Shown here: positions 39,467-48,178 of the stretch, in pieces
Layout of the letters: the number at the start of each line of letters is the position of its first letter
Numbering within the stretch: position 1 is the first letter of the stretch
NCBI RefSeq assembly: GCF_006335115.1
Contig: NZ_VDMJ01000031.1
Coordinates: 1 to 64,000 of the forward strand
Length of the DNA: 64,000 nt
Direction of reading: 5' to 3'
From: Streptomyces sp. NP160
GTDB taxonomy: Bacteria > Actinomycetota > Actinomycetes > Actinomycetales > Quadrisphaeraceae
Made by a program: the position numbers and the translations under genes
Notes under the pieces: model-generated
What the model saw: only the letters and a program-made list of their open reading frames with translations
Told to the model about the DNA's origin: nothing
The model's database searches: none

Positions 39467-40870
39467 TCATCCCAGGGTGATCGGCCTCACGACGTCGGCG
39501 TAGAGCAGCAGCCCGGACATGGCGATGATCACCAGCGTGACCGCGTAGGTGACGGGCAGCAGCTTGGCGAGGTCGAACGGCCCGGGGTCGGGGCGGCCGC
39601 GCCAGGAGGCCACCTTCCGGCGGGCGCCCTCCCACAGCGCCCCGGCCACGTGGCCGCCGTCCAGCGGCAGCAGCGGCACGAGGTTGAAGACGAACAGCGC
39701 GAGGTTCAGCGACCCGAGCACCGACACGATGGCGGCCACCCGCTGGCCGGTGGAGGTGAAGAGGTCGCTGCTGGCGATCTCCCCCGAGAGCCGCCCGACG
39801 CCCACGATGCCGATCGGGCCGTTGGGGTCCCGCGGCCCGTCGCCGAAGGCGGCCTGCGCCACCCCGACCATGCGCTGCGGCAGCGTCAGCACGATCTTGG
39901 CGACGCTCCAGGTCTGCTCCGCCACGAACCCGGGGACCGCGGTGACGGGCTGGGCCACCACCTCGGTGGTGGGCGTGACGCCCAGGAAGCCGACCCGGTC
40001 GGTGAGCACCTGCCCGTCGGCGCCGGTCTCCACCGCGCCCGAGGAGGAGACCCGCGCCACCTCGTTGGGGATGATCGGCGCCTGCAGGGTGAGCTGCTGC
40101 CCGCCGCGCTCGACGACGATCGGGACGGTCCTGTCGGCCGAGGCCCGGATGGCCTGCTGGACGCGGGTCCAGTCGCCGTCCGCGGCGACGCCGTCCACGG
40201 AGACGATGCGGTCGCCCTGCTGCAGCCCGGCCTGCGCGGCGGGGCTGGCGGGGTCGTCGGCGGCGCACTCGGTCTGCGTGCTGCCCGCGGGCAGCACGCA
40301 CTGGGAGACCGAGCTCACCACGGGCGTGGTCTCGGGCAGGCCGGTGGTGGTGGTGTAGGCGCCGAGCAGCACCGTGGCGATGACGAGGTTGACCACCGGA
40401 CCGCCGAGCATGATGACGATGCGCTTGCGCACGGGCAGGCGGTGGAAGGAGCGGTGCTCCTCCCCGGGCACCACCTCCTCGGCGGCCTGGGCGCGCGCGT
40501 CGGCGGCCATCTGCGCGAACGGGCCCTGGCGCCGCTCGCGGCGCACGCGGTCCGCGGCGGCCCGGTCGCCCTCCAGGGCGCGGGCCTCGTCGTCGACGCG
40601 CTCCTCCACCACGGCGGTGAGCGGGGCGTACATGCCGACCATGCGCACGTAGCCGCCCAGCGGGACGGCCTTGACGCCGTACTCGGTCTCACCGCGCCGG
40701 CGCGACCACAGGGTGGGCCCGAAGCCCACCATGTACTGCGTCACCTTCACGCCGAACCGCTTGGCCGGCAGCAGGTGCCCGACCTCGTGCAGCGCGATGG
40801 AGACCCCCAGGCCGAGGACGAACACCCCGACCCCGACGACCCACGCCACGACCTCGCCCACCGAGCCCAC
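39467..40870 (-). CDS. M50 site-2 zinc metalloprotease (RseP/Rip1-like)
   Basis: Intramembrane protease that cleaves membrane-bound anti-sigma factors and similar substrates. In 467 residues: HEVGH in the first helix (residues 28-32), a PDZ domain (about 215-290: GLQQGDRIVSVDGVAADGDW), further membrane helices, and the third-ligand motif LDGGHVAGALWEG at about residues 402-415. An Ala/Arg/Glu-rich loop (about 85-125) is an actinobacterial feature. It starts 3 nt after the dxr stop. A link with the RskA-type anti-sigma at 7754-8506 is plausible, because Rip1 cleaves such proteins in mycobacteria. Confidence 0.93.
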   Translation of the reverse strand: MGSVGEVVAWVVGVGVFVLGLGVSIALHEVGHLLPAKRFGVKVTQYMVGFGPTLWSRRRGETEYGVKAVPLGGYVRMVGMYAPLTAVVEERVDDEARALEGDRAAADRVRRERRQGPFAQMAADARAQAAEEVVPGEEHRSFHRLPVRKRIVIMLGGPVVNLVIATVLLGAYTTTTGLPETTPVVSSVSQCVLPAGSTQTECAADDPASPAAQAGLQQGDRIVSVDGVAADGDWTRVQQAIRASADRTVPIVVERGGQQLTLQAPIIPNEVARVSSSGAVETGADGQVLTDRVGFLGVTPTTEVVAQPVTAVPGFVAEQTWSVAKIVLTLPQRMVGVAQAAFGDGPRDPNGPIGIVGVGRLSGEIASSDLFTSTGQRVAAIVSVLGSLNLALFVFNLVPLLPLDGGHVAGALWEGARRKVASWRGRPDPGPFDLAKLLPVTYAVTLVIIAMSGLLLYADVVRPITLG

Positions 40871-40873
40871 CCC

Positions 40874-42070
40874 TCAGACCCCCACCAGCTCGCGGGCGCG
40901 CGTGCGCGCCCAGTCCTCCGCCGCCAGCACGTCGTCCACCGTCAGCCCCTCACCTGGGAGCGCGCTGTGCTCCCCCACCACGGCGGTGACGGTGTCCACG
41001 ATGCCCAGGAAGGGCAGCCTCCGTGCGAGGAACGCCGCCACGCACTCCTCGTTGGCGGCGTTGAACACCGCCGGTGCGGTCCCGCCCGCGGTCGCGGCCG
41101 ACCGGGCGAGGGCCACGGCGGGGAACGCCTGCTCGTCGAGCGGCTCGAAGGTCCACGCGGTCGCCTGCGTCCAGTCGATGCCGTAGTCGGCGCGCTCCAC
41201 GCGGTCGGGCCACCCCATGCCCAGGGATATCGGCAGGCGCATGTCCGGGGGTGAGCACTGGGCGAGGGTCGAGCCGTCGGTGAACTCCACCATCGAGTGC
41301 ACCACCGACTGCGGGTGGACGACGACGTCGATGCGCTCCAGCGGGAGGTCGAAGAGCAGGTGCGCCTCCACCACCTCCAGGGCCTTGTTGACCATGGTCG
41401 CGGAGTTGGTGGTGACCACCGGGCCCATCGCCCACGTGGGGTGGGCCAGCGCCTGCTCCGGGGTGACGCCGGCCAGCGACTCCCGCGAGCGCCCGCGGAA
41501 CGGCCCGCCCGACGCCGTGAGCACCAGCCGGCGCACCTCGTCGGGGCTGCCGCCGCGCAGGCACTGGGCGAGGGCGGAGTGCTCGGAGTCGACCGGCACC
41601 ACCTGGCCGGGCGCGGCGAGGGCCTTGACCAGCGGTCCGCCCACCACCAGCGACTCCTTGTTGGCCAGCGCGAGGGTGGTGCCCGCCTCCAGGGCGGCGA
41701 GCGTGGGCCGCAGGCCCACCGAGCCCGTCATGCCGTTGAGGACGACGTCGGCGGGCCGGCGGGCCAGCTCGACCGCGGCCTCCGGCCCCGCCAGCACCTC
41801 CGGCGCCCAGCCGGGGCGCCCGGCCTCGCGGGCGGCGGTGGACAGGTGCTCGCGCAGCACGGGCTCCGCGGTGGGGTCGGCCACGCCGACGGCCTGCACG
41901 TCCAGGCGCGCCGCCTGCTCGGCCAGCTGCCGCAGCCGCGCGGGGTCGGACCCGCCGGCGGCCACGGCCACCACGCGGAAGCGCTCGGGTGCGCTGACGA
42001 CGACGTCCTCGGCCTGCGTGCCGATCGACCCGGTGGAACCGAGGAGGACGACGTCGCGCGTGCTGCTCAC
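40874..42070 (-). CDS. dxr: 1-deoxy-D-xylulose 5-phosphate reductoisomerase
   Basis: Second MEP-pathway enzyme, NADPH-dependent, target of fosmidomycin. The 398-residue protein has [13 protein letters not shown] (nucleotide binding), [29 protein letters not shown] (metal-binding Asp and Glu), [32 protein letters not shown], and [12 protein letters not shown]. The GTG at 42070 has GAGGAT 6 nt upstream and only a 31-nt gap to a divergent gene whose first codons mirror its own. First gene of the dxr-M50-ispG row. Confidence 0.97.
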   Translation of the reverse strand: MSSTRDVVLLGSTGSIGTQAEDVVVSAPERFRVVAVAAGGSDPARLRQLAEQAARLDVQAVGVADPTAEPVLREHLSTAAREAGRPGWAPEVLAGPEAAVELARRPADVVLNGMTGSVGLRPTLAALEAGTTLALANKESLVVGGPLVKALAAPGQVVPVDSEHSALAQCLRGGSPDEVRRLVLTASGGPFRGRSRESLAGVTPEQALAHPTWAMGPVVTTNSATMVNKALEVVEAHLLFDLPLERIDVVVHPQSVVHSMVEFTDGSTLAQCSPPDMRLPISLGMGWPDRVERADYGIDWTQATAWTFEPLDEQAFPAVALARSAATAGGTAPAVFNAANEECVAAFLARRLPFLGIVDTVTAVVGEHSALPGEGLTVDDVLAAEDWARTRARELVGV

Positions 42071-42101
42071 GCACCCATCCTCGCGCGCCCATGATGGGGC
42101 C

Positions 42102-43136
42102 GTGAGCAGCACGGCCGTCGCGGCGAGACCGGCCCCCTCGTGGTGGCGCCTCACGCGCTGGGCGCTCGTGGTGCTGCTGCTGGGCGTGGTCGTGGTCGAG
42201 CTGGTGGCCGGTCGCCGCGACGTGCTGCGGGCGCTGCGCGCCGTGAGCGACCCGGTCTGGTGGGCGCTGGGGCTGGCGGCCGTGGTCGACCTGGCCTCCA
42301 TGCTGGCGTACGCGGTGATGCAGCGGCGGCTGCTGCTCGGTGCGGGCGTGCCGCGGCGCTCGGCCCGGCGGTGGCCCACCACCGCCCTCGCCTTCGAGGC
42401 GCACTCGCTGAGCATCTCCCTGCCCGGCGGCCCGGTGTTCTCCACCGCGCACAACTTCGCGCGGATGACCGCGCTCGGTGCCCCGCGCCCGACGGCGACC
42501 TGGGTGATCGCCGTCAGCGGGGTGCTCTCGTCGGCGGCGCTGGCCCTGCTCGGCGCGGCCGCCGGCGTCTGGACCGGCGCGCGCGGAGACCTCGGGCACC
42601 TGCTGGCGGCGGCCGCGGTCTTCGTCGTCGTCGTGGTGGCGGCGCGGCTGCTGGGCGCCCACCGGGGGTGGGCGTCGACGGTCCACGACGTCACCACCGC
42701 GGGGCTCGCGCGCCTCTCGGGACGCCGTCCCCGCACGGGCGCCGCGCTACACCGGGTGCACGAGGGGGTCCACGGCCTGGCGGCGGTGAGGGTCCGCCCG
42801 GTCACGTGGGTCTGGGCGGGCGCGGGGGCGCTGGCCAACTGGATGCTGGACGCGGCGGCGCTGTGGCTGTGCTGCACGGCTGCGGGCCTCGACGACCTGA
42901 GGCCCGAGCACGTGCTGCTGGCCTACACCGCGGCCATGGCTGCGGCGTCCTTCCCGCTGGTGCCGGCGGGGCTGGGCGTGGTGGACGCCGCGCTCACGGT
43001 GGGGCTGGTCACGGCCGGTGCGACGCCCGGCGAGGCCCTGGCCGCCGACGTGCTCTACCGGGCGGTCAGCCTGGGTCTGGTCGGGGGCAGCGGCTGGGTG
43101 CTCTGGGGGCTGCACCGGAGGCGCCGACCGGCCTAG
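42102..43136 (+). CDS. Lysylphosphatidylglycerol synthase TM-region/YbhN-like membrane protein (UPF0104)
   Basis: A 344-residue protein with about eight helices and the flippase-like segments [20 protein letters not shown] (E/S-x-x-x-P-G-G pattern) and [21 protein letters not shown], both typical of UPF0104. There is no soluble MprF synthase domain, so it is more likely a lipid flippase-like protein than a full aminoacyl-PG synthase. CATGAT lies 6 nt before the GTG (leaderless pattern). It overlaps regulatory space with dxr. Its TAG stop is part of the TAGCCT hexamer of the downstream gabT gene. Confidence 0.82.
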   Translation: MSSTAVAARPAPSWWRLTRWALVVLLLGVVVVELVAGRRDVLRALRAVSDPVWWALGLAAVVDLASMLAYAVMQRRLLLGAGVPRRSARRWPTTALAFEAHSLSISLPGGPVFSTAHNFARMTALGAPRPTATWVIAVSGVLSSAALALLGAAAGVWTGARGDLGHLLAAAAVFVVVVVAARLLGAHRGWASTVHDVTTAGLARLSGRRPRTGAALHRVHEGVHGLAAVRVRPVTWVWAGAGALANWMLDAAALWLCCTAAGLDDLRPEHVLLAYTAAMAAASFPLVPAGLGVVDAALTVGLVTAGATPGEALAADVLYRAVSLGLVGGSGWVLWGLHRRRRPA

Positions 43137-43139
43137 CCT
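43134..43139 (+). promoter_or_regulatory. Candidate -10 hexamer of a leaderless gabT promoter
   Basis: TAGCCT ends 7 nt before the gabT ATG, and the flippase-like gene's stop codon TAG forms its first three bases. Same hexamer and almost the same spacing as at thyA. Confidence 0.45.
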
Positions 43140-43146
43140 GGCCGCC

Positions 43147-44535
43147 ATGACCACCACGGCCGACCCCCGCTCGTCCACCGGGACCTCCCGCGAGCCGCTC
43201 GAGCAGGTCCGCAGGCTCGTCACCGAGGTCCCCGGCCCGCGCTCGAGGGCGCTGCAGGAGCGGCGCCTCGCCGCGGTGAGCAGGGGCGTCGGCTCGACGC
43301 TGCCGGTGTTCGTGGAGCGCGGCGAGGGCGCCGTGCTGCTCGACGCGGACGGCAACCAGCTCATCGACCTGGGCGCCGGCATCGCGGTGGTGAACGTCGG
43401 CCACGCCCAGCCGCGCGTGGTGGACCGCGTGCAGCAGCAGGTGGCCGACTTCACCCACACCTGCTTCATGGTCACCCCCTACGAGGAGTACGTGGCCGTG
43501 TGCGAGGCGCTCGTGCGGCTGGCCCCGGTCGACGGGCCCGCCAAGGCCGCGCTGTTCAACACCGGCTCCGAGGCCGTTGAGAACGCCGTGAAGATCGCCC
43601 GGCACGCCACCGGCCGCGACGCCGTCGTCGTCTTCGACCACGCCTACCACGGCCGCACCAACCTCACGATGGCCATGACCGCCAAGGCCATGCCCTACAA
43701 GAAGGGCTTCGGGCCGTTCGCGGGCGAGGTCTACCGCGCCCCCATGAGCTACCCCTTCCGCGACCCGGAGGGCATGACCGGCGAGCAGGCCGCGGCCCGC
43801 GCGATCGCCGTCATCGAGGCGCAGGTGGGCGCCGACCAGGTGGCGTGCGTCGTCATCGAGCCCGTCCAGGGCGAGGGCGGCTTCGTCGAGCCCGCCCCCG
43901 GCTTCCTCCCCGCCCTGGCCGCCTGGTGCCGCGAGAACGGCGCGCTGTTCGTCGCGGACGAGGTGCAGACCGGCTTCGCGCGCACGGGCGACGTCTTCGC
44001 CTGCGAGCGCGAGGGCGTCCGCCCGGACCTGGTCACCATCGCCAAGGGCGTGGCCGGAGGGCTGCCGCTGGCCGGCGTGGTGGGGCGCGCCGACGCCATG
44101 GACGCCGTGCACACCGGTGGCCTCGGCGGCACCTACGGCGGCAACCCGGTGGCGTGCGCCGCGGCGCTGGGCGCGCTGGAGGCGATGGCCGACCTCGACC
44201 TCGTGGGCGCGGCCCGCAGCATCGAGGAGCGGATGGTGCCGCGGCTGCTCGCGCTGAAGGCGCAGCGCCCCGGCATCGGCGACGTGCGCGGGCGCGGCGC
44301 CATGCTGGCGATCGAGGTGGTGCAGACCGAGGGCGGCGTCGCCACGCTCGCGCCCGACGCCGCCGGCGCCGCCGCCATCAGCGCCGCGTGCCACGCGGCC
44401 GGCGTGGTCACGCTGACCTGCGGCACGTACGGCAACGTGCTGCGGTTCCTGCCGCCGCTGACCATCGAGCCGGCCCTCCTCGACGACGCCCTCGACGTCC
44501 TCGAGACGGCGGTGCTGTCAGCGCTGGCGGGCTGA
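43147..44535 (+). CDS. gabT: 4-aminobutyrate aminotransferase (class III)
   Basis: PLP enzyme moving the amino group of GABA (or a similar omega-amino acid) to 2-oxoglutarate. The 462-residue protein has FNTGSEAVENAVKIARHATG, FDHAYHGRTNLTMAMTAK, VIEPVQGEGGFVEPAPGFL, the cofactor Asp in FVADEVQTGFARTG, and the Schiff-base Lys in VTIAKGVAGGLPLAGVVGR. The specific combination with SYPFRDPEGM matches actinobacterial GabT. No gabD succinate-semialdehyde dehydrogenase is adjacent. It starts 10 nt after the flippase-like gene. Confidence 0.9.
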   Translation: MTTTADPRSSTGTSREPLEQVRRLVTEVPGPRSRALQERRLAAVSRGVGSTLPVFVERGEGAVLLDADGNQLIDLGAGIAVVNVGHAQPRVVDRVQQQVADFTHTCFMVTPYEEYVAVCEALVRLAPVDGPAKAALFNTGSEAVENAVKIARHATGRDAVVVFDHAYHGRTNLTMAMTAKAMPYKKGFGPFAGEVYRAPMSYPFRDPEGMTGEQAAARAIAVIEAQVGADQVACVVIEPVQGEGGFVEPAPGFLPALAAWCRENGALFVADEVQTGFARTGDVFACEREGVRPDLVTIAKGVAGGLPLAGVVGRADAMDAVHTGGLGGTYGGNPVACAAALGALEAMADLDLVGAARSIEERMVPRLLALKAQRPGIGDVRGRGAMLAIEVVQTEGGVATLAPDAAGAAAISAACHAAGVVTLTCGTYGNVLRFLPPLTIEPALLDDALDVLETAVLSALAG

Positions 44536-44559
44536 CCCGGTCGGGTCCACGCTGCCGGG

Positions 44560-45453
44560 GTGACGTTCGACCCCGGCGGCAGGATCGACCCCGGCCGCGC
44601 ATCGCGCGGCGGTGGCGGTGGGAGGCGCGGCGTCGCCGTGGGGGGCGGCATCGGCGGCCTGCTGCTCCTGCTGGTGGGCGCCTACTTCGGCGTGGACCTG
44701 TCCGGCATCACCGGCGGCCAGCAGGCCAGCTCCGGCGGGGGCCAGCAGGGCCAGGCCGTCAGCGGTGACGAGGCCTTCCAGGACTGCACGTCCGGGCAGG
44801 CGGCCAACGAGGACGTCGACTGCCGCGTCATCGCCACCGCCGAGTCGCTCGACGCCGTGTGGGGGCAGCTGCTGCCCGGTGAGTACGCACCGCCGCAGCT
44901 CACGCTCTTCACCGGCGCCGTCAGCACGGCCTGCGGGGACGCCACGAGCGAGGTGGGCCCGTTCTACTGCCCAGGCGACCGGACGGCGTACTTCGACACG
45001 GCCTTCTTCCAGGAGCTGACCGACAGGTTCGGCGCCAGCGGCGGGCCGCTCGCGCAGGAGTACGTGGTGGCGCACGAGTTCGGGCACGCCGTGCAGGACC
45101 AGCAGGGCCTGCTCGCCGCCGTCCAGGGCGACCGGGCCGGGGCGGACTCGGCCGCGGTGCGCAGCGAGCTGCAGGCCGACTGCTTCGCCGGGGTGTGGGC
45201 GCACCACGCCGCGTCCACGCCCGACCCGGACACCGGCCGGCCGCTGCTGCAGCCGCTGACGCAGACCGACGTCTCCGACGCGCTGTCAGCGGCGGCGTCC
45301 GTCGGTGACGACCGGATCCAGGAGGCGGCCACCGGCCGCACCGACCCGGAGACGTACACGCACGGCACCGCCGAGCAGCGCCAGCGGTGGTTCTCCACCG
45401 GCTACGACTCGGGCGACCCCGGCACCTGCGACACCAGCGCCGCCCAGCTCTGA
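44560..45453 (+). CDS. Neutral zinc metallopeptidase of the YpfJ family, membrane anchored
   Basis: A 297-residue protein with a Gly/Arg-rich N-terminus, one transmembrane helix (about residues 28-48), and an extracytoplasmic zincin-like domain. The HExxH motif is in VVAHEFGHAVQDQQG; RSELQADCFAGVWAHHA follows, as in the YpfJ/DUF (zinc metallopeptidase) family. SGDEAFQDCTSGQAANEDVD and GPFYCPGDRTAYFDTAFFQE are also conserved. Physiological substrate unknown. CACGCT lies 6 nt before the GTG. Gap to gabT is 24 nt. Confidence 0.88.
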   Translation: MTFDPGGRIDPGRASRGGGGGRRGVAVGGGIGGLLLLLVGAYFGVDLSGITGGQQASSGGGQQGQAVSGDEAFQDCTSGQAANEDVDCRVIATAESLDAVWGQLLPGEYAPPQLTLFTGAVSTACGDATSEVGPFYCPGDRTAYFDTAFFQELTDRFGASGGPLAQEYVVAHEFGHAVQDQQGLLAAVQGDRAGADSAAVRSELQADCFAGVWAHHAASTPDPDTGRPLLQPLTQTDVSDALSAAASVGDDRIQEAATGRTDPETYTHGTAEQRQRWFSTGYDSGDPGTCDTSAAQL

Positions 45454-45463
45454 GGGCCGGCGG

Positions 45464-46615
45464 CTACGGGGCGGGCGCGCCCGACGGGGCGAAGCCCGGC
45501 ACCGTCCTGCCCAGCCACGCCAGCGCCTGCGGCATCTGCGCGGCCCACACCGCGCTGCGGTGGCCGCCGGTCTTGGCGACGAGCGAGGTCACCGACATCG
45601 GCGCCCTGACGGCGGCGAGGAACGCCTTGGTGCTGGGCCAGCTCTCGGGGTCGTCCCTGCTGGAGGCCACGAACAGGGAGGCGGCGGGCGGTGCCTCCGC
45701 GGCCACGGCCACGAGGTCGTGCGCCCGCGCCTGCGGGCTGTCCGGGGAGAACGGCACGTAGTCGCTGCTCGGGTCGTAGCGGAAGTAGCCGCCCATGACG
45801 ATGCCCGCGCCGTACTGCTGCGGGTGCAGCACCGCCATCTCCGCGGCGCACCAGCCGCCCATGGAGAAGCCCATGGCCGCCCAGGCCTGCGGGCTGGTCC
45901 GGGCGCGGTAGCTGGCCTCGACCGCCTTCGGCAGAGCGCTGCTCAGCCAGGTCTCCACCTGGGGCTGCCCCGGAGGGCCGTCGAGGCACTCGGTGTCGCG
46001 GCCGGCGGGGATCTCCAGGTCCGGGATGACGACGATCAGGTCGGCCATCTGGCCCGACTTCACCGCCACCTCCACGGCGGGCCGCACGTCCAGCGCGGTG
46101 AGCCACTGCCGGGGGTCGCCCGGGTAGCCGTGCAGCGCCACCACGACGGGGTAGGTGGTGCTGGCCTGGGAGGGGTCGTCGTAGCCGTGCGGCAGCACGA
46201 CGAGCACGGTGCCGGTGGTGCCGTCCGCACCGGTGACGGTGAGCTGCTGGACGCGGTCCCCGTAGCCCTCCACGGGGGTGCCCCGAGGGCTCGTGGGGTG
46301 GGTGGTGCCGGCCTGCAGGGCGTCCTGCTGGGCGGCCGTCTCGGTGCCGCGGACGGCCCCCCTGGTGCGCACCACGGCGTCGGCGTTCGCGCCGAGCAGG
46401 TCGTTCCAGCCGCTGTAGAACGCGAAGTGGTCGTTGGCGGAGACGAGCATCGCGAAGACCACGAGCAGGTTGACCCCCACGAGCGCTGTTCCGCGCGCCA
46501 CCACCGCCAGCACCCCGCGCCGCGCCAGGCGCGCCCAGAGGGCGACGACGACGACGAAGGCCGCGGCGGCGACGGCGATGCTCCCCCACTGCACGAGGGG
46601 CCCGGTCAGGCTCAC
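45464..46615 (-). CDS. Membrane-anchored alpha/beta-hydrolase esterase (antigen 85/esterase D-like)
   Basis: A 383-residue protein. The N-terminal about 80 residues carry two to three hydrophobic helices. The extracellular part has an alpha/beta hydrolase fold: YPVVVALHGYPGDPRQWLTA (oxyanion region), the nucleophile Ser in AAMGFSMGGWCAAEMAVLHP, and the His in KTGGHRSAVWAAQMPQAL. This layout matches the alpha/beta hydrolase-fold esterases related to antigen 85 mycolyltransferases. Substrate unknown. The GTG at 46615 is chosen with GAGGA about 8 nt upstream. A FemAB-like fragment lies directly upstream. Confidence 0.8.
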   Translation of the reverse strand: MSLTGPLVQWGSIAVAAAAFVVVVALWARLARRGVLAVVARGTALVGVNLLVVFAMLVSANDHFAFYSGWNDLLGANADAVVRTRGAVRGTETAAQQDALQAGTTHPTSPRGTPVEGYGDRVQQLTVTGADGTTGTVLVVLPHGYDDPSQASTTYPVVVALHGYPGDPRQWLTALDVRPAVEVAVKSGQMADLIVVIPDLEIPAGRDTECLDGPPGQPQVETWLSSALPKAVEASYRARTSPQAWAAMGFSMGGWCAAEMAVLHPQQYGAGIVMGGYFRYDPSSDYVPFSPDSPQARAHDLVAVAAEAPPAASLFVASSRDDPESWPSTKAFLAAVRAPMSVTSLVAKTGGHRSAVWAAQMPQALAWLGRTVPGFAPSGAPAP

Positions 46616-46655
46616 GGGGCCATCCTCGTGAGCGCGCTGAGAGGGTGCTGGATCT

Positions 46656-47078
46656 TCAGCGGTGATCCGCTGGGAGCCACCCGTCCGGCTCACCGGCGCT
46701 GGCCAGCTCCGGCACGGCGTGCGAGGCCGACGGCGCCCCGAGGCCGATCCGCACGGCGAACGCCCCCAGCGCCCTCAGCAGCGCGACCGCCGGCGGGCGC
46801 CACAGGGAGGCCTCGCGCTCCAGCCCGCCCAGCCGCGGGGGCTCGGGCAGCAGCGCCAGGAAGCGCCGGCTGCCGGGGACGCGGCGGCGCAGCACCAGCG
46901 CGTCCCCCACGGGCTCGCCGCTGGGGTCGCTCCAGCCGAGCACCAGCGGCGACCACGCCGGGTCCGCCTGGGCCCAGCCCGGCAGGTCCGGCTCGCGCTC
47001 GAGCACGCTGACGCGCAGCGAGCTCGCGGCCTCGTCGGGCCGCGGTCCGCTGCCGGCTTCCTGGCGCAGGTCGACCAC
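46656..47078 (-). pseudogene. Truncated FemAB/FemX-like aminoacyltransferase N-terminus
   Basis: A 140-residue open frame whose middle resembles the first third of actinobacterial FemA/FemB/FemX peptidoglycan interpeptide-bridge transferases: QADPAWSPLVLGWSDPSG, VGDALVLRRRVPGSRRFLAL, LPEPPRL and LGAFAVRIG (compare family pattern PAWGxxK, LVLYRQxPxxKRYLAYLPEGP, GAFAVRMGP). Full proteins have about 350 residues; this one stops after about 140, just before the esterase start. I saw no continuation in the other frames. Either a degraded remnant or a short stand-alone derivative. Identification is by recalled family motifs and needs a profile search. Confidence 0.5.
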
Positions 47079-47196
47079 GACGACGACCCTGCCGGGGCGC
47101 TGCGCGCCCGCGCGACCGACCCGGGGAGGGTCCGGGCCGGTGCCCGCGTCATCCCGTGGTCGGACGGCCCGGGCGTCCGCGCCGGTGGACCGCCGG

Positions 47197-47667
47197 TCAG
47201 CCGACGGGGCCGAGGGCCTTGCCGAGGTGGATGCTGTGCGGGGAGTCCGCGTAGTGGCCGTAGGGCGCGATCGGCTCGTACCCCGCGCTGCGGTAGAGCG
47301 CCACGGCCTCGGGCTGCATCTGCCCCGTCTCCAGCACCAGCCGCCGGTGGCCGAGCGCCCGCGCCCGCTCCTCGACCTCCGCGAGCAGCCGGCGCGCGTG
47401 GCCCCGACGCCGGTGGGCGGCGCGCACGTACATCCGCTTGAGCTCGACGTCGCCGTCGCCGTGGTCGCGCAGACCCGCCGTGCCGACGGCCTCGCCGTCG
47501 AGCAGCGCCACGAGGAAGGCGCCCCCGGGCGGGGCGAACTCGGCCGGGCTGAGGGGCGTGTCGTCGGGGCCCCCGTAGCGCTGGACGTACTCCGCCTGCA
47601 CCTCCGCCACGAGGTCCTGCACCAGCGGGCTGTCGTAGGCGGCCTCCACCAGCACGAGCTGCGTCAC
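47197..47667 (-). CDS. GNAT-family N-acetyltransferase
   Basis: A 156-residue single-domain GNAT. Motif A is [20 protein letters not shown] (acetyl-CoA pyrophosphate loop R-x-x-G-x-A), preceded by VGTAGLRDHGDGDVELKRMY and followed by LVLETGQMQPEAVALYRSAG. The layout suggests acetylation of a small molecule or antibiotic-like amine; the substrate cannot be told. CACCCT lies 6 nt before the GTG at 47667 (leaderless pattern), which decides against the longer frame. A 118-nt gap with no clear elements separates it from the FemAB-like remnant. Confidence 0.82.
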   Translation of the reverse strand: MTQLVLVEAAYDSPLVQDLVAEVQAEYVQRYGGPDDTPLSPAEFAPPGGAFLVALLDGEAVGTAGLRDHGDGDVELKRMYVRAAHRRRGHARRLLAEVEERARALGHRRLVLETGQMQPEAVALYRSAGYEPIAPYGHYADSPHSIHLGKALGPVG

Positions 47668-47762
47668 CGCGCCAGGGTGCCAGGCGCCCCCTCTCGCGGT
47701 AGACACGTGGTCCACCTGGAGAACACCGGGACAGCAGCCCTCTTCACTCCTGGAGGAACCCC

Positions 47763-48158
47763 GTGGGCAAGAAGTCGCTCCTCGTCGGCGCCGCGATCGG
47801 CTACGTGCTCGGCGCCCGGGCGGGCCGTGAGCGCTACGACCAGATCGCCGCGCAGGTCTCGCGCCTCTGGAACGACCCGAAGGTGAAGTCCAAGGTCGAC
47901 CAGGCCCAGACCGCCGCCGTCGACACCGCCAAGAGCGCCGCGGCCAGCGCCAAGGACGCCGCGGCGAACAGCTCCACCGTGCAGTCGGTGAAGGACAAGC
48001 TGCCCGGCTCCGGCTCCGGCACGACCGGCACCTCCACCACCAGCACGACCACCACCGCCGGGACGGCGGGCACCTCCCAGCCGGGGTCGACCACCCCGCT
48101 CACCCCGACCACCCCGACCACCCCGACCACCGGGAGCAACGCCGGAGGGCGTCCCTGA
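47763..48158 (+). CDS. Small YtxH-like membrane-associated protein with a Thr/Pro tail
   Basis: A 131-residue protein. It begins GKKSLLVGAAIGYVLGARAG (hydrophobic helix followed by Arg/Gly), a pattern seen in actinobacterial YtxH-like small proteins. A helical segment rich in Ala/Lys/Asp follows (about 35-75). The tail is low complexity, Gly/Ser/Thr and then TPTTPTTPTT. GGAGGA lies 8 nt before the GTG. Function unknown. The tail is coded by a 9-bp tandem repeat and may vary in length between strains. Confidence 0.7.
   Translation: MGKKSLLVGAAIGYVLGARAGRERYDQIAAQVSRLWNDPKVKSKVDQAQTAAVDTAKSAAASAKDAAANSSTVQSVKDKLPGSGSGTTGTSTTSTTTTAGTAGTSQPGSTTPLTPTTPTTPTTGSNAGGRP
48101..48131 (+). repeat. Tandem 9-bp repeat coding for Thr-Pro-Thr
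   Basis: The unit CACCCCGAC occurs three full times plus a partial copy and encodes the TPT repeats in the tail of the YtxH-like protein. Tandem 9-bp units keep frame when copy number changes. Confidence 0.75.
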
Positions 48159-48178
48159 CCCAGCCCGCCGGGCGCCCG

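Noticed and set aside
37220-41254. Open frame of more than 1300 codons on the plus strand
   Set aside because: It runs antisense through the GNAT gene, ispG, the M50 protease and part of dxr. All four have clear family motifs on the minus strand; the plus frame has none.
48084-48131. Short tandem repeats considered as a CRISPR array
   Set aside because: The units are 9 bp, contiguous and code in frame for Thr/Pro repeats; no spacers and no cas genes.
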